From Alphaproteobacteria bacterium (GTDB lineage: Bacteria; Pseudomonadota; Alphaproteobacteria; UBA8366; Aestuariispiraceae): 64,000 bases of DNA. The notes below the pieces were generated by a model, which did no database searches, was not told the origin of the DNA, and worked only from the letters and a program-made list of their open reading frames with translations. The translations under genes were made by a program, and so were the position numbers. Location: assembly GCA_030065235.1 (NCBI GenBank), contig JASJDC010000002.1, positions 892,001-956,000 on the forward strand, in the 5' to 3' direction. Below are positions 27,780 through 37,079 of the stretch, in pieces; the first letter of the stretch is position 1, and every line of letters begins with the position of its first letter.

Positions 27780-28544
27780 ATGCACCGGTTCGCCAATCCA
27801 ACACGGTTCTTTCGCATTTCGAATGCAATCCTGCCCGTCGCGGCGGCGGGCTTCGCTGTTTTGACCGTTTTGGGCCTGTATTACGGTTTGATCGCCTCGC
27901 CAGCGGACTACCAGCAGGGCGATACGGTGCGGATCATGTATATCCATGTGCCGGCGGCCTATATGGCGGTGATGATTTACGCCGTGATCGCCGGGGCCAG
28001 CGCCAGCGTCCTGATTTGGAAACATCCCTTGGCGGAGATCACGGCTCGCGCCGCTGCGCCGGTCGGCTTGGCTTTCACCTTCCTTTGCCTCGCCACCGGG
28101 TCGCTCTGGGGCAAGCCGATGTGGGGAACCTGGTGGGTCTGGGACGCACGCCTGACCTCGGTCTTGATCCTGTTTTTCCTCTATATCGGCTATATGACCC
28201 TGGCCAATGCGTTTGACGAGCCGGGCCGCGCCTCGAAGCCGGCGGCGATCTTGGCGCTGGTCGGCGTGGTCAATTTGCCGATCATCAAATTCTCGGTCGA
28301 TTGGTGGAACACGCTGCATCAGCCCGCTGCGCTGATAAGGCTGGACGGGCCGACCATCGCGCCGGAAATGTTGACGCCGCTGTTCCTGATGATGGGCAGC
28401 TTCACCTGCTTCTTCATCCTGGTCCTCGGGCTGCGCATGCGGTCCGAATATGCGGCGGCGCGTCTGCGCAACGCAATGAGCCGGGGCGTGACGACCCCGG
28501 ACGGCGTCCCGAACGGTCCTGTAGGGCGGGAGCCTGCAGCATGA
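27780..28544 (+). CDS. ccmC: Haem-handling protein CcmC
   Basis: 254 residues, six membrane segments. The tryptophan-rich periplasmic motif WGTWWVWDARLTS (about residues 119-131) and the flanking haem-ligating histidines (in YIHVPAAYM and NTLHQPAAL) are present. CcmC binds haem and loads it onto CcmE. The C-terminal 30 residues are variable and polar. Its stop codon overlaps the ccmD start. Confidence 0.96.
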   Translation: MHRFANPTRFFRISNAILPVAAAGFAVLTVLGLYYGLIASPADYQQGDTVRIMYIHVPAAYMAVMIYAVIAGASASVLIWKHPLAEITARAAAPVGLAFTFLCLATGSLWGKPMWGTWWVWDARLTSVLILFFLYIGYMTLANAFDEPGRASKPAAILALVGVVNLPIIKFSVDWWNTLHQPAALIRLDGPTIAPEMLTPLFLMMGSFTCFFILVLGLRMRSEYAAARLRNAMSRGVTTPDGVPNGPVGREPAA

Positions 28545-28750
28545 GCGCATTCTTCGAGATGGGGGGGCACGCCGTCTATATCTGGCCGTGCTACGCTCTT
28601 GCGGCGGCGGTGATGGTCTATTTGTTGGTCGGGTCGGTGAGCGCCATGCGCCGCAACGAAGCGATGGCGAAGGCGTTGGATGTGTCCCGACGCCCGCGGT
28701 CAGAAGGGGGAGCGAACACCAGGATTGCAGGAGGGTCGGCTGATGCGTAA
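28541..28750 (+). CDS. ccmD: Small membrane protein CcmD
   Basis: 69 residues with one membrane segment (about 14-33, IWPCYALAAAVMVYLLVG) after the GGHAVYIW segment typical of CcmD, then a basic cytoplasmic tail. CcmD helps release holo-CcmE from the CcmABCE complex. It overlaps ccmC by 4 bases at its start and ccmE by 8 bases at its end. It is longer than the enterobacterial protein because of the tail. Confidence 0.9.
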   Translation: MSAFFEMGGHAVYIWPCYALAAAVMVYLLVGSVSAMRRNEAMAKALDVSRRPRSEGGANTRIAGGSADA

Positions 28751-29201
28751 GGGCGCGGCGCGCAAGAAACAGCGGATGCTGATCGTCTTCTCCGGACTCG
28801 CCATGCTCGGCGTCGCCGTGTCCCTCGTGCTGGTCGCTTTCGAGGACAATGTGACCTTCTTCTATGGCCCGACGGAAGTCCGCGATCAGGCGGTCGGCGA
28901 GGGGACCAAATTCCGGCTCGGCGGATTGGTCGAAGAAGGCAGCGTCAATCAGAACGGCGCGACGACGGAATTCACCATCACCGATCTGAATGCGACCGTG
29001 CGCGTCGCCTATACCGGCATCTTGCCGGACCTGTTCCGAGAAGGCCAAGGCATCGTCGCGCAAGGCGCGATCGACTCGAACGGCGTCTTCAAGGCGGACG
29101 AAGTCCTGGCCAAGCATGACGAGAATTACATGCCCGCCGAGGCGGTCGAAGCGATGAAGCGGGCCGGCACCTGGCAGCATGCAACCTCTTCCGCGCAATA
29201 G
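28743..29201 (+). CDS. ccmE: Haem chaperone CcmE
   Basis: 152 residues from ATG 28743. An N-terminal membrane anchor (about residues 12-32) is followed by the OB-fold periplasmic domain. The haem-binding histidine is H125, in LAKHDENYMP, the form of the motif found in most bacteria. CcmE carries haem covalently and delivers it to CcmF and CcmH. Confidence 0.97.
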   Translation: MRKGAARKKQRMLIVFSGLAMLGVAVSLVLVAFEDNVTFFYGPTEVRDQAVGEGTKFRLGGLVEEGSVNQNGATTEFTITDLNATVRVAYTGILPDLFREGQGIVAQGAIDSNGVFKADEVLAKHDENYMPAEAVEAMKRAGTWQHATSSAQ

Positions 29202-29234
29202 GCGCGGGGGCTAGCGGGAAGGCGCGTCGACCTG

Positions 29235-31253
29235 ATGGAAGGATTTAGCTTCGCCGAGCTCGGGCATTTCGCGCTGATCCTGGCGCTGGTGTGCGCCAGC
29301 ATCCAGTCTGTCGTGCCGCTGATCGGGGCGGCGCGCGGCGATGCGGCGATGATGGCGACCGCGCCGATGACGGCGCTGGCTCAGTTCCTGGTCCTGGCCG
29401 TGTCCTTTGCGGCTTTGACCAACGCCTTCGTCACCAGCGACTTCTCGGTGCTGAATGTGGTCCAAAACTCACATTCCCTGAAGCCGATGCTTTATAAGGT
29501 CTCTGGTGTTTGGGGCAATCATGAGGGCTCGCTGCTGCTCTGGGTGACCGTGCTCGCCCTATTCGGCGCGTTGGTCGCCCTTTTCGGCCGCAACCTGCCG
29601 CCTGGGTTGAAGGCGCGGACGCTCGCCGTCCAGGCCATGGTCTCGGTCGGTTTCCTACTGTTTATGATCCTGACCTCGAACCCGTTCGAGCGCGTTTTTC
29701 CGCCGCCTTTTGAAGGCAACGATCTCAATCCGTTGCTGCAGGATCCCGGTCTCGCGCTGCATCCGCCGATGCTCTATATCGGCTATGTCGGCCTCTCGAT
29801 ATCCTTCTCCTTCGCCGTGGCCGCCCTGATCGAGGGCAAAGTGGACGCCGCTTGGGCGCGCTATGTCCGGCCCTGGACGCTGCTCGCTTGGGCTTTCCTG
29901 ACCGGCGGCATCGCGCTGGGTTCCTGGTGGGCGTACTACGAGTTGGGCTGGGGTGGTTTCTGGTTCTGGGACCCGGTCGAGAACGCCAGTTTCATGCCCT
30001 GGCTGGCGGCGACCGCGCTTCTGCATTCGGCGATCGTGGTGGAGAAGCGGGACACGCTGAAAAGCTGGACCATCCTGCTCGCCATCATCGGCTTCTCGCT
30101 CAGCCTGATCGGCACCTTCCTGGTTCGCTCCGGCGTGCTGACCTCGGTCCACGCCTTTGCGACGGACCCGGACCGCGGGCTGTTCATCCTGATCCTGCTT
30201 GTGATCGCGATCGGCGGTTCGCTGGCGCTTTACGCCTGGCGCGCGCCGCAGCTTCAAGGCGGAGGCCTCTTCCGGCCGATCAGCCGCGAGGGCGCGCTGG
30301 TTTTCAACAATCTGCTGCTGACGACCGCGACGGCGACGGTGCTGTTGGGGACGCTCTATCCGCTGTTTCTCGACGCGATGGATGGCTCGAAAGTCTCGGT
30401 CGGACCGCCCTATTACAATCTGACCTTTGTGCCGCTGATGGCCCCGCTGTTGATCGCGCTGGGGGTCGGGCCGCTGTTGAGCTGGAAACGCGCCGATCTT
30501 TGGGCCGCGATGGCGCGCCTCAAGCTGGCCGCCTTGGTCGTCCTTGTCGTCGCCGCGCTCAGCCTGATTATGCTGGAAGGCGACCGGGCCTACGCCACGC
30601 TCGGCCTGATCCTATCGGGCTGGGTGGTCTCGGCCTCGCTGGTCGAGTTCCTGCAGCGCGCCGGCCTGGGCCGAACCGGACCCGGCGCCATGGTCAGACG
30701 CATGATCGGTCTGCCGCGCGCCGCCTGGGGCATGATGCTGGCGCATGTCGGCGTCGGGATTCTGGTCGCGGGCGCGACGGGCGCGTCGCTTCTGACCACC
30801 GAGGTTATCACCACCATGCGGCCCGGCGAGACCATGCAGCTCAAGAGCCTGAACCTGGAATTCGAGAGCCAGCAAGAGGTGCGCGGGCCGAACTATTTCG
30901 CCCTGCGCGGCAATTTCGTCGCCCGCGATGCGGATGGCGATGTGATCGCCCGGTTCGCGCCTGAAAACCGACGCTACATCGCCGGCGGTCAGGAGACGAC
31001 CGAGGCCTCGATCCGGTCCAGCCTGACCCGCGACCTCTATGTTGCGCTGGGCGATCCGGACGGGACCGGCGGCATGACGGTCCGCGCCTATATCAAGCCG
31101 TTCGTGCCTTGGCTCTGGATCGGTTCGGCGCTGATGATGCTGGGCGGATTCGTCTCCTTGAGCGATCGGCGGCTGCGGATCGGCGCGCCCAAGCGCAGTG
31201 GCGCCAGGGCGGGCGGAGACGCGCGCGCCGCCGCGCCGGCGCCGGCCGAATGA
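29235..31253 (+). CDS. ccmF: Cytochrome c haem lyase subunit CcmF
   Basis: 672 residues with about fifteen membrane segments, the usual size. The WWD domain reads WGGFWFWDPVENASFMPW (about residues 238-255), and the conserved WGNHEGSLLLWV stretch lies near residue 94. CcmF attaches haem to apocytochrome c together with CcmH and CcmI. The C-terminal tail after the last segment is rich in alanine, proline and arginine. Confidence 0.97.
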   Translation: MEGFSFAELGHFALILALVCASIQSVVPLIGAARGDAAMMATAPMTALAQFLVLAVSFAALTNAFVTSDFSVLNVVQNSHSLKPMLYKVSGVWGNHEGSLLLWVTVLALFGALVALFGRNLPPGLKARTLAVQAMVSVGFLLFMILTSNPFERVFPPPFEGNDLNPLLQDPGLALHPPMLYIGYVGLSISFSFAVAALIEGKVDAAWARYVRPWTLLAWAFLTGGIALGSWWAYYELGWGGFWFWDPVENASFMPWLAATALLHSAIVVEKRDTLKSWTILLAIIGFSLSLIGTFLVRSGVLTSVHAFATDPDRGLFILILLVIAIGGSLALYAWRAPQLQGGGLFRPISREGALVFNNLLLTTATATVLLGTLYPLFLDAMDGSKVSVGPPYYNLTFVPLMAPLLIALGVGPLLSWKRADLWAAMARLKLAALVVLVVAALSLIMLEGDRAYATLGLILSGWVVSASLVEFLQRAGLGRTGPGAMVRRMIGLPRAAWGMMLAHVGVGILVAGATGASLLTTEVITTMRPGETMQLKSLNLEFESQQEVRGPNYFALRGNFVARDADGDVIARFAPENRRYIAGGQETTEASIRSSLTRDLYVALGDPDGTGGMTVRAYIKPFVPWLWIGSALMMLGGFVSLSDRRLRIGAPKRSGARAGGDARAAAPAPAE

Positions 31254-31322
31254 TCCGCTCGTTCGCCCGCCGACTTTGACCCCACGTTTTCGACAGCACC
31301 AAAGACCCGATAGGATCGCGCC

Positions 31323-31853
31323 ATGCGTCGCTTGTTATTCGTCGCTCCTCTTGTGATCTTCGGCGTGCTCGCCGGCTATTTCGCCGTACAGCTCGGCGAC
31401 GATCCCAGCATCGTGCCTTCCGCCTTGATCGACCGGCCGATGCCGGGCATCGACACGCCGCCGCTTCTGACGGACAAGCCCGGCGTAAAGACCGAGGAAT
31501 TGATCGGCGAGGTCAGCGTCCTGAATGTCTGGGCCTCTTGGTGCATTCCCTGCCGAGCCGAACATCCGCTGATCAATCAACTGGCCCAGCGCGACGGGAT
31601 CACGGTCCATGGTCTGAACTACAAGGATAAGCGCGCTGATGCGGTGGCCTGGCTCGATGAGCTTGGCGACCCCTATGCGCGGATCGGATTCGACGAAAGC
31701 GGGCGCGCCGGGATCGACCTCGGCGTCTATGGTGTGCCGGAGACCTATATTATCGGACCGGACGGCCATATCCGCTACAAGCGGGTCGGTCCGATCACGC
31801 CGCAAATCCTCGAAGACGATATCCTGCCGCTGATCCGGGACTTGAAGTCATGA
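31323..31853 (+). CDS. ccmG: Thiol:disulfide interchange protein CcmG/DsbE
   Basis: 176 residues. An N-terminal membrane anchor (about 4-23) is followed by a thioredoxin-fold domain with the active site C74-I-P-C77 in WASWCIPCRAEHP and the GVPETYIIG cis-proline strand. It reduces the CXXCH motif of apocytochromes for haem attachment. The DsbD-like reductase gene at 41.3 kb is a candidate electron source. It overlaps ccmH by 4 bases. Confidence 0.96.
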   Translation: MRRLLFVAPLVIFGVLAGYFAVQLGDDPSIVPSALIDRPMPGIDTPPLLTDKPGVKTEELIGEVSVLNVWASWCIPCRAEHPLINQLAQRDGITVHGLNYKDKRADAVAWLDELGDPYARIGFDESGRAGIDLGVYGVPETYIIGPDGHIRYKRVGPITPQILEDDILPLIRDLKS

Positions 31854-32371
31854 GGATGCTCGCCCTTTGCGCCCTTCTGTTTGGCGCGCTGGCCGTTTGG
31901 GGCGGGCCGGCCGGGCCGGCCCTGGCGGTGCAGCCGGACGAGGTGTTGGACGATCCGGCGCTGGAGTCGCGCGCCCGCGACATCTCTAAAGAGCTGCGCT
32001 GTCTCGTCTGCCAGAATCAAAGCATCGACGATTCCAACGCCGAACTGGCGCGCGATCTGCGCGTCCTGGTGCGCGAGCGGCTGGTCGCCGGCGACAGCAA
32101 CAAGGAGGTCTTCGCCTTCGTGACCGACCGCTATGGCGACTATGTGTTGCTGCGGCCGCCGGTCAACGCCGAGACCCTGGTTCTTTGGGGCGGACCCTTC
32201 GTTTTGTTCGGGATCGCCGCCGTGAGCGTCGCGCTCTGGATGCGCGGGCGGTCGCGCCGGAATGCCTTGATGGCGGAGGCCGCGGGCGCGACCGGCCTGT
32301 CGGACGCCGAGGAAGCGCGGCTGGCGGCCCTAATGGGCGATGACAGAGACATGAAAGAGAAGCGCCCGTGA
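31850..32371 (+). CDS. ccmH: Cytochrome c maturation protein CcmH (CcmL)
   Basis: 173 residues: a signal or anchor at the N-terminus, the redox motif LRCLVCQNQSIDDSNAELA with C51 and C54, a second membrane segment around residues 107-127, and a short cytoplasmic tail. It corresponds to the N-terminal part of the E. coli CcmH, the rest being the separate ccmI here. It overlaps both neighbours by 4 bases. Confidence 0.96.
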   Translation: MRMLALCALLFGALAVWGGPAGPALAVQPDEVLDDPALESRARDISKELRCLVCQNQSIDDSNAELARDLRVLVRERLVAGDSNKEVFAFVTDRYGDYVLLRPPVNAETLVLWGGPFVLFGIAAVSVALWMRGRSRRNALMAEAAGATGLSDAEEARLAALMGDDRDMKEKRP

Positions 32372-34125
32372 TTTTCTGGATCGCCGCCGCCATCCTGACC
32401 CTGATCGTCGTCATGCTCATCATTCGGCCGTTTTTTCAAACCACGGCCGAGCATGAAGCGGCGTCCTCCGCCGATTTCGATGTTGAGGTCTATAAGCGCC
32501 AGTTGCGCGAGCTTGAGGATGAGGCGGCCACCGGCCTGATCGGCGCCCAGGAAGCGGCTGCGGCGCGCGCGGAAGTCGGCCGCAGGCTGCTGCGCGCCGA
32601 TGAGACGGCTTCCTCCGTGCAGGGTGGGGGCGTTGCGGCTGCGTCCCGGTTAGGCCGCGCGCTCGCGATTCTGCTCGTGGTGGCCGTGCCGGTCGCCGCC
32701 ATTGCGCTGTATCTGCCACTGGGCGCGCCTGGCTTGAGCGATGCGCCCTTTGCGGCGCGCACCGACGAAATCCAACAGGCGCGTGCGGCGCGCAACCAAA
32801 ACACCGGCAACCTGACACAGATGGCGGAGCGCTTAACCGCGCGGCTGCAAGAAGAGCCGGACGATGGCGACGGGTGGCTGCTGCTGGCTCGGACGCAGAT
32901 GACGCTCGACCGCTACGCCGACGCCATTATCGCCTACGACCGGGCGGCGCAGCTTGATCCGGGCAACCCGGTGATCTTGAGCGGATTGGGCGAAGCGATC
33001 GTCTTCCGCTCTGAAGGCGCGGTCACGCCGGAAGCGGTCGCCGCCTTCCGTCGCGCCGCCGAAGCCGCGGGCGGCGCTTTGCAGGAGCCGCGCGCCGCCT
33101 ATTATCTCGCCGAAGCGCTGTATCAGACCGGAAACCGCGCTGACGCGTTGGAGGCCTGGATCGCGCTGGGCCAAGCGGGGGACCCGGCCGCGCCCTGGTA
33201 TCCGGCGGTGTTTCGCAAGGTCGCTGAGGTCGGCGACGAACTTGGCCGCGACACGGCCGGCCTGTTGCCGGAACCGGCGGCGGTCGCCGCCGCGCCGTCT
33301 CGATCTGGACAAGGGCCGACCGCCGAACAGGTCGACGAGATGCGGAATCTCAGCCCCGAAGAGCGTCAGGCGCGGGTCAACGCCATGGTCGATGCGCTGG
33401 CGGATCGGTTGGCCGAGGATCCCAGCGATTTCGAAGGCTGGATGCGGCTGGTCCGAGCGCGGGCGGTGCTTGGTCAGATCGATCAGGCGAATACCGATCT
33501 GGCGGCCGCTTTAACACAGTTTGAACGCGCCCCTGTGCCGCGTCGCATGCTACTACAATTGGCCGATGAGCTGAATCTGGCGCCGCCGGAATCAGTCGCG
33601 GCTGAGAGTGACGGCGGGTCGCAACCGAACGCGGCGCCGGGGCCCCGCGCCGACGATATCGCCGCCGCGCAGACCATGTCGGAGGAAGACCGCCAGGCGA
33701 TGGTCGATAGCATGGTCGCCGGTCTCGCCGAGCGCCTGCAGGAGAACCCGGACGATCGCGAAGGCTGGATCCGCCTGGCGCGCTCTTATGATGTTCTCGG
33801 CCGTCCCGAGGACGCGTTGCAGGCGTTGGTAAGCGCCGAGATAGCTTTCCCGGACGACGTTGAATTCAAACTGCTGCGCGGTCGCCTGTTGCGCGCCGAG
33901 GCTGGGACCCGAACGACCGAGGAGGGGCAGGCGCTGATGCGGGCCGTCGTTGAACTCGATTCCACCAACACCGAAGCGCATTGGTTTCTCGGTCTGGCGG
34001 CCATCGACCGTGGCGACGCGGCGGCGGCGGCGGGACATTTCGATCAGGCCGTTGCAGGCTTGCCGGAAGGGTCGCCGGAACGCGCCGCCCTGATCGAACA
34101 GCGCGCCGTTTTGATGGGACGCTGA
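32368..34125 (+). CDS. ccmI: TPR protein CcmI, enlarged by repeated modules
   Basis: 585 residues, noticeably longer than usual CcmI (about 400). Two membrane segments at the N-terminus (about 2-20 and 95-113) are separated by the cytoplasmic loop EVYKRQLRELEDEAATGLIG typical of CcmI. A long periplasmic TPR region follows. Three similar modules stand out: near residues 148-185, 324-370 (LSPEERQARVNAMVDALADR) and 436-480 (MSEEDRQAMVDSMVAGLAER). CcmI binds the C-terminal helix of apocytochrome c. The extra module looks like an internal duplication. Confidence 0.93.
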   Translation: MIFWIAAAILTLIVVMLIIRPFFQTTAEHEAASSADFDVEVYKRQLRELEDEAATGLIGAQEAAAARAEVGRRLLRADETASSVQGGGVAAASRLGRALAILLVVAVPVAAIALYLPLGAPGLSDAPFAARTDEIQQARAARNQNTGNLTQMAERLTARLQEEPDDGDGWLLLARTQMTLDRYADAIIAYDRAAQLDPGNPVILSGLGEAIVFRSEGAVTPEAVAAFRRAAEAAGGALQEPRAAYYLAEALYQTGNRADALEAWIALGQAGDPAAPWYPAVFRKVAEVGDELGRDTAGLLPEPAAVAAAPSRSGQGPTAEQVDEMRNLSPEERQARVNAMVDALADRLAEDPSDFEGWMRLVRARAVLGQIDQANTDLAAALTQFERAPVPRRMLLQLADELNLAPPESVAAESDGGSQPNAAPGPRADDIAAAQTMSEEDRQAMVDSMVAGLAERLQENPDDREGWIRLARSYDVLGRPEDALQALVSAEIAFPDDVEFKLLRGRLLRAEAGTRTTEEGQALMRAVVELDSTNTEAHWFLGLAAIDRGDAAAAAGHFDQAVAGLPEGSPERAALIEQRAVLMGR

Positions 34126-34156
34126 GGCGGTTGGCCGCGGATAGATTGTCCACCCT

Positions 34157-34189
34157 GGCGGCCCGGTCCACCCGCCGGGCGCCGCTTTA
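34157..34189 (+). terminator. Likely hairpin terminator of the ccm operon
   Basis: GGC-G-GCCCGG pairs with CCGGGC-GCC (34157-34166 and 34175-34183), giving a 9-bp stem with one bulged base. It is followed by GCTTTAA. It lies 32 bases after the ccmI stop. The T tract is short, so termination may be incomplete. Confidence 0.4.
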
Positions 34190-34767
34190 AGGCCGAATTC
34201 TGCGCAAACCCGACGCGACCACCCGTCTCACGCGCCCTTGGTTGAGGGCGGGAGAGGGTTCAACGCCTTTTGCGCGAAAGTTAACACACACACGCGCCAA
34301 AGTCGTTAACAAAGAGCGCTCTGATAAATAGCATTAGTCTACAGAATGCATCCTATTGAGAAGCATTTGCAATCGCGTTGGTGAGAATCGAATAATTATC
34401 AGAATCGTGTGAAGCATGTAAATCCTGCTATAGACGCATATCCGCTTGGGTATGCAAGTTAATTGAATGGCGAGAAATGGACAGAACGGTGAAATTGGGC
34501 AAGTGACGGCTGTTGGGGTCGCTCTATTAACAATTGTCGCATTAAATGAGCAGAATAGCAGCGGTATATGCCTGCCCGCGCGTTAACCATCGTCTCGAAC
34601 CCGCCCTCTCTCACCGCTCGATTCGAGTTGAATTGGCGCAAATCGGCCATGGCGGCTGCCTCTGAATCACGGCGTCTGGTGGCCTTTTCGGAAACCGACT
34701 TCTGTTGACTGGTGTTTATAGGATATTTAGTAGGCGCTTAAATAAAGAGCCGCGCGCCGCCGGTTTC
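34190..34767. other. AT-richer gene-poor gap between ccmI and the nitrile hydratase operon
   Basis: About 580 bases markedly lower in GC than the rest of the window, especially 34310-34570. I find no gene I can support. Small open frames exist at 34467-34586 (39 codons, plus), 34568-34708 (46 codons, plus) and 34459-34650 (63 codons, minus; weak GAGG site) but show no recognised family. GTTAAC occurs twice near 34281 and 34307. It could be a decayed insertion or a regulatory region. Confidence 0.45.
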
Positions 34768-35178
34768 TCACACCAGAGTCACCGGTTCCCCGTGCGGCGT
34801 CCGTAGATGCGCGGCGCGCCATGCGTCGGCGACGGCCGTGATCTGATCTCTGTCAGCGAGCCCACGCTGCGCCGCCAGGGTCTCGAGCGCCGTAAGCCAA
34901 TGCCGGAAATACTGATCGTTCCAGTCTGTCGAGGCCGTATCGGCGATGAGCGCCGGCTCGCCGTCCGTTTCGGTCGCTGAGGCGATTTCTTCGGACAGCG
35001 CCGCCGTCCAGTCCGCCCAACTGAAAATCCCCGCCGCATGCAGCGATACGGCCATTGCAAAGGCTTGGGCGTGCCAGGGTTCGGCGAAGACCGGGCCCGC
35101 CTGATCGAGCGGCAGTCGCGGGGATTGCGAGAAGTCGGCGGTCTTCTCCGTCGCCGACAGCGGCTCGACCAGGGTCAC
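34768..35178 (-). CDS. Nitrile hydratase accessory (activator) protein
   Basis: 136 residues from a GTG at 35178 that overlaps the beta-subunit stop (GTGA). It resembles the N-terminal domain of nitrile hydratase beta subunits, with WHAQAFAMAVSLHAAGIFSW and WNDQYFRHWLTALETLAAQRG motifs. Such proteins (the P14K type) help cobalt insertion or maturation of the alpha subunit. It is the last gene of the three-gene operon. A tight overlap with the beta gene indicates coupled translation. Confidence 0.85.
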   Translation of the reverse strand: MTLVEPLSATEKTADFSQSPRLPLDQAGPVFAEPWHAQAFAMAVSLHAAGIFSWADWTAALSEEIASATETDGEPALIADTASTDWNDQYFRHWLTALETLAAQRGLADRDQITAVADAWRAAHLRTPHGEPVTLV

Positions 35179-35846
35179 TGCACCGACTCCAGATAGGGCT
35201 CCCACAGGTCGACATAGACCGCGCTCCGGCCGACCGCGTCGTCGCCCCACAGGGCGGCGGCCTCGAACCGCACGCTGTAGAGCGGCGCGCCGATCTTCTC
35301 GCCCATCGCGTGACGGTCTGGGAAGATATGATCGCCGTGATAGCGGTCGATGGCGCCGATCCGGCCCAACACATAGCCCGGCGCGCGGGTATGGCCCGAA
35401 GGGTGGCGCAGGCGGACGCGCACACCGTCGCCGGCGCGGAATTTCGGCGCGGCGTCGGCCGGCGCATCGGCCGGGCCGCCCTTGCGCAACACGGGCGTCA
35501 CCTGCTCCGGCGTCAGCCGTTTTGCGGTCAGGGAATCGGGCGCGGGGCCTGCGCTATGACCGGCGGCCAGCTCCTCCGGCGTCACCACGCCTGTCTGCAC
35601 CAGCAGCCTCTCCAGTCCGGCCATCCAATTCTCATAATAGCTGTTGCGCAAATAATCGGCCGGGTGTTGGCTTTCCCGTGCGTGCCGGCTCATATCGATG
35701 TTCCATAGACCCAACGGCCCGGTCGCGACGGTGAAGGCGAGCACGCGCTTCTCCCAGTCGGCGTGAAAGATCGGCTCCTCCGCCTCGGGCTCGGGATCGA
35801 TCGGGCCCAGCCCGTCCATCCCGCCGAGATCCTGGCCGCCCCTCAT
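35175..35846 (-). CDS. nthB: Nitrile hydratase beta subunit
   Basis: 223 residues from ATG 35846. The start [16 protein letters not shown] (normally M-N-G-x-x-D-x-G-G) is the classic beta-subunit N-terminus. The [21 protein letters not shown] helix and the C-terminal SH3-like barrel, with [20 protein letters not shown] and [15 protein letters not shown], follow. It pairs with the alpha subunit to hydrate nitriles to amides. The gene starts inside the alpha stop codon (ATGA overlap). Confidence 0.95.
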   Translation of the reverse strand: MRGGQDLGGMDGLGPIDPEPEAEEPIFHADWEKRVLAFTVATGPLGLWNIDMSRHARESQHPADYLRNSYYENWMAGLERLLVQTGVVTPEELAAGHSAGPAPDSLTAKRLTPEQVTPVLRKGGPADAPADAAPKFRAGDGVRVRLRHPSGHTRAPGYVLGRIGAIDRYHGDHIFPDRHAMGEKIGAPLYSVRFEAAALWGDDAVGRSAVYVDLWEPYLESVQ

Positions 35847-36448
35847 GCCGGCCGCGCCGCTTCTTCGACGCCGATCATGGCGTTGCGGGTGACCAGGGGT
35901 TTGAGCTGTTCGGCGCTCCAGCCCTCCGTCCCGGCGGGCCGTTTCGGCAGCACCAGATAGCGCATCTCCGCGGTCGAGTCCCAGACCCGGATTTCCGTCT
36001 CCGCGGGAAGTTCCGTGCCGAATTCGGCCAGGACCGAGCGCGGGTCGCTGACCGCGCGGCTGCGATAGGGCGGCGACTTGTACCAGACCGGCGGCAGGCC
36101 CAAGACCGGCCAGGGATAACAGGAGCACAGCGTGCAGACGACGATATTGTGGATCACCTCGGTATTCTCGACGACCCGCATATGCTCGCCCTGTCGGCCG
36201 CCGAACCCCAGGCTTTCGATCGCCGCGGTCGCATCCGTCCGCAGCCAGTCGAGAAAGTCGGGCTCTGTCCAGGCCTTGGCGACGACCTTCGCGCCGTTGC
36301 GCGGCCCGATCCGCGTCTCATAGGTGTCGATCAACGCGTCGAGCGCCGCCGGATCGATCAGGCCCTTCTCGGTCAGGATCGTCTCCAACGCCTTCGCCCG
36401 TAGCGCCGGGTCCGAGGGCGGCTCGGTATGGTCAGGATCGTGCGGCAT
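35843..36448 (-). CDS. nthA: Nitrile hydratase alpha subunit, cobalt type
   Basis: 201 residues from ATG 36448 (GGGAG eight bases upstream); a start 15 bases earlier is possible. The metal site V104-C105-T-L-C108-S-C110 has threonine after the first cysteine, the hallmark of cobalt rather than iron enzymes. C108 and C110 are the ones expected to be oxidised to sulfinic and sulfenic acid. The [21 protein letters not shown] segment is intact. The order alpha-beta-accessory is the usual one for this type. No amidase or nitrilase gene is present in the window. Confidence 0.96.
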   Translation of the reverse strand: MPHDPDHTEPPSDPALRAKALETILTEKGLIDPAALDALIDTYETRIGPRNGAKVVAKAWTEPDFLDWLRTDATAAIESLGFGGRQGEHMRVVENTEVIHNIVVCTLCSCYPWPVLGLPPVWYKSPPYRSRAVSDPRSVLAEFGTELPAETEIRVWDSTAEMRYLVLPKRPAGTEGWSAEQLKPLVTRNAMIGVEEAARPA

Positions 36449-36516
36449 CCTTAAAACTCCCATTCCATGAACATCAGTCTAGCCCGGCGGCGAAGGCGCG
36501 GAAAGAAAGCAGTCCG

Positions 36517-36972
36517 ATGGTGGAAATCTATGTCGACGCCGACGCGTGCCCGGTGAAGGCTGAGGTCGAGCGCGTCGCCGACCGGCACGGCTTGAAGACG
36601 GTCTGGGTCACCGACGGCGGCTTGCGCCCGCCCCGCAACCCGATGATCCGGATGGTCGTCGTCGATCAGGGCGCGGACGCGGCCGACGACTGGATCGCCG
36701 CGCATATCCAAGCCCATGATATCTGTATCTGCAACGACATTCCCTTGGCGGCGCGCTGTATCGAGAAGGACGCCCATGTGTTGCGCCCCAATGGCGAACC
36801 GATCACCAAGGCGTCCGTCGGTATGGCTTTGGCGACCCGCAACCTGATGCAGGACCTGCGCGATCAGGGCGCCGTCTCCGGCGGACCGCGCCCCTTCAGC
36901 CAGAAGGACCGCAGCGCCTTCTTGAACAAGCTCGAGACCCTCGTACAGGCCGCAGAACGGGCGAAGTCCTAG
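36517..36972 (+). CDS. YaiI/YqxD-family protein (DUF188)
   Basis: 151 residues. The N-terminus IYVDADACPVKAEVERVA and the CICNDIPLAARCIEK stretch with the later GEPITKASVGMALATRNL are diagnostic of the YaiI/YqxD family. This family has a PIN/NYN-like fold with acidic residues at the expected site and is suspected to be a nuclease. The function is unproven. It is divergent from the nitrile hydratase operon with a 68-base spacer, and precedes thrC on the same strand. Confidence 0.9.
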   Translation: MVEIYVDADACPVKAEVERVADRHGLKTVWVTDGGLRPPRNPMIRMVVVDQGADAADDWIAAHIQAHDICICNDIPLAARCIEKDAHVLRPNGEPITKASVGMALATRNLMQDLRDQGAVSGGPRPFSQKDRSAFLNKLETLVQAAERAKS

Positions 36973-37079
36973 GGTCTCGCCGCACCGCGCGCTTGCCCTG
37001 CGCCCGCGCCGCTTCTAAGACACACAGGCATAGAGCGCGGCCCGAAGCGGCCGCGCGGGTTGGCGGGCGAATGGGAGCC

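Noticed and set aside
34459-34650. 63-codon minus-strand frame in the AT-richer gap
   Set aside because: A weak ribosome site only, no domain, and it is in a region of unlike composition. Not supported as a gene.
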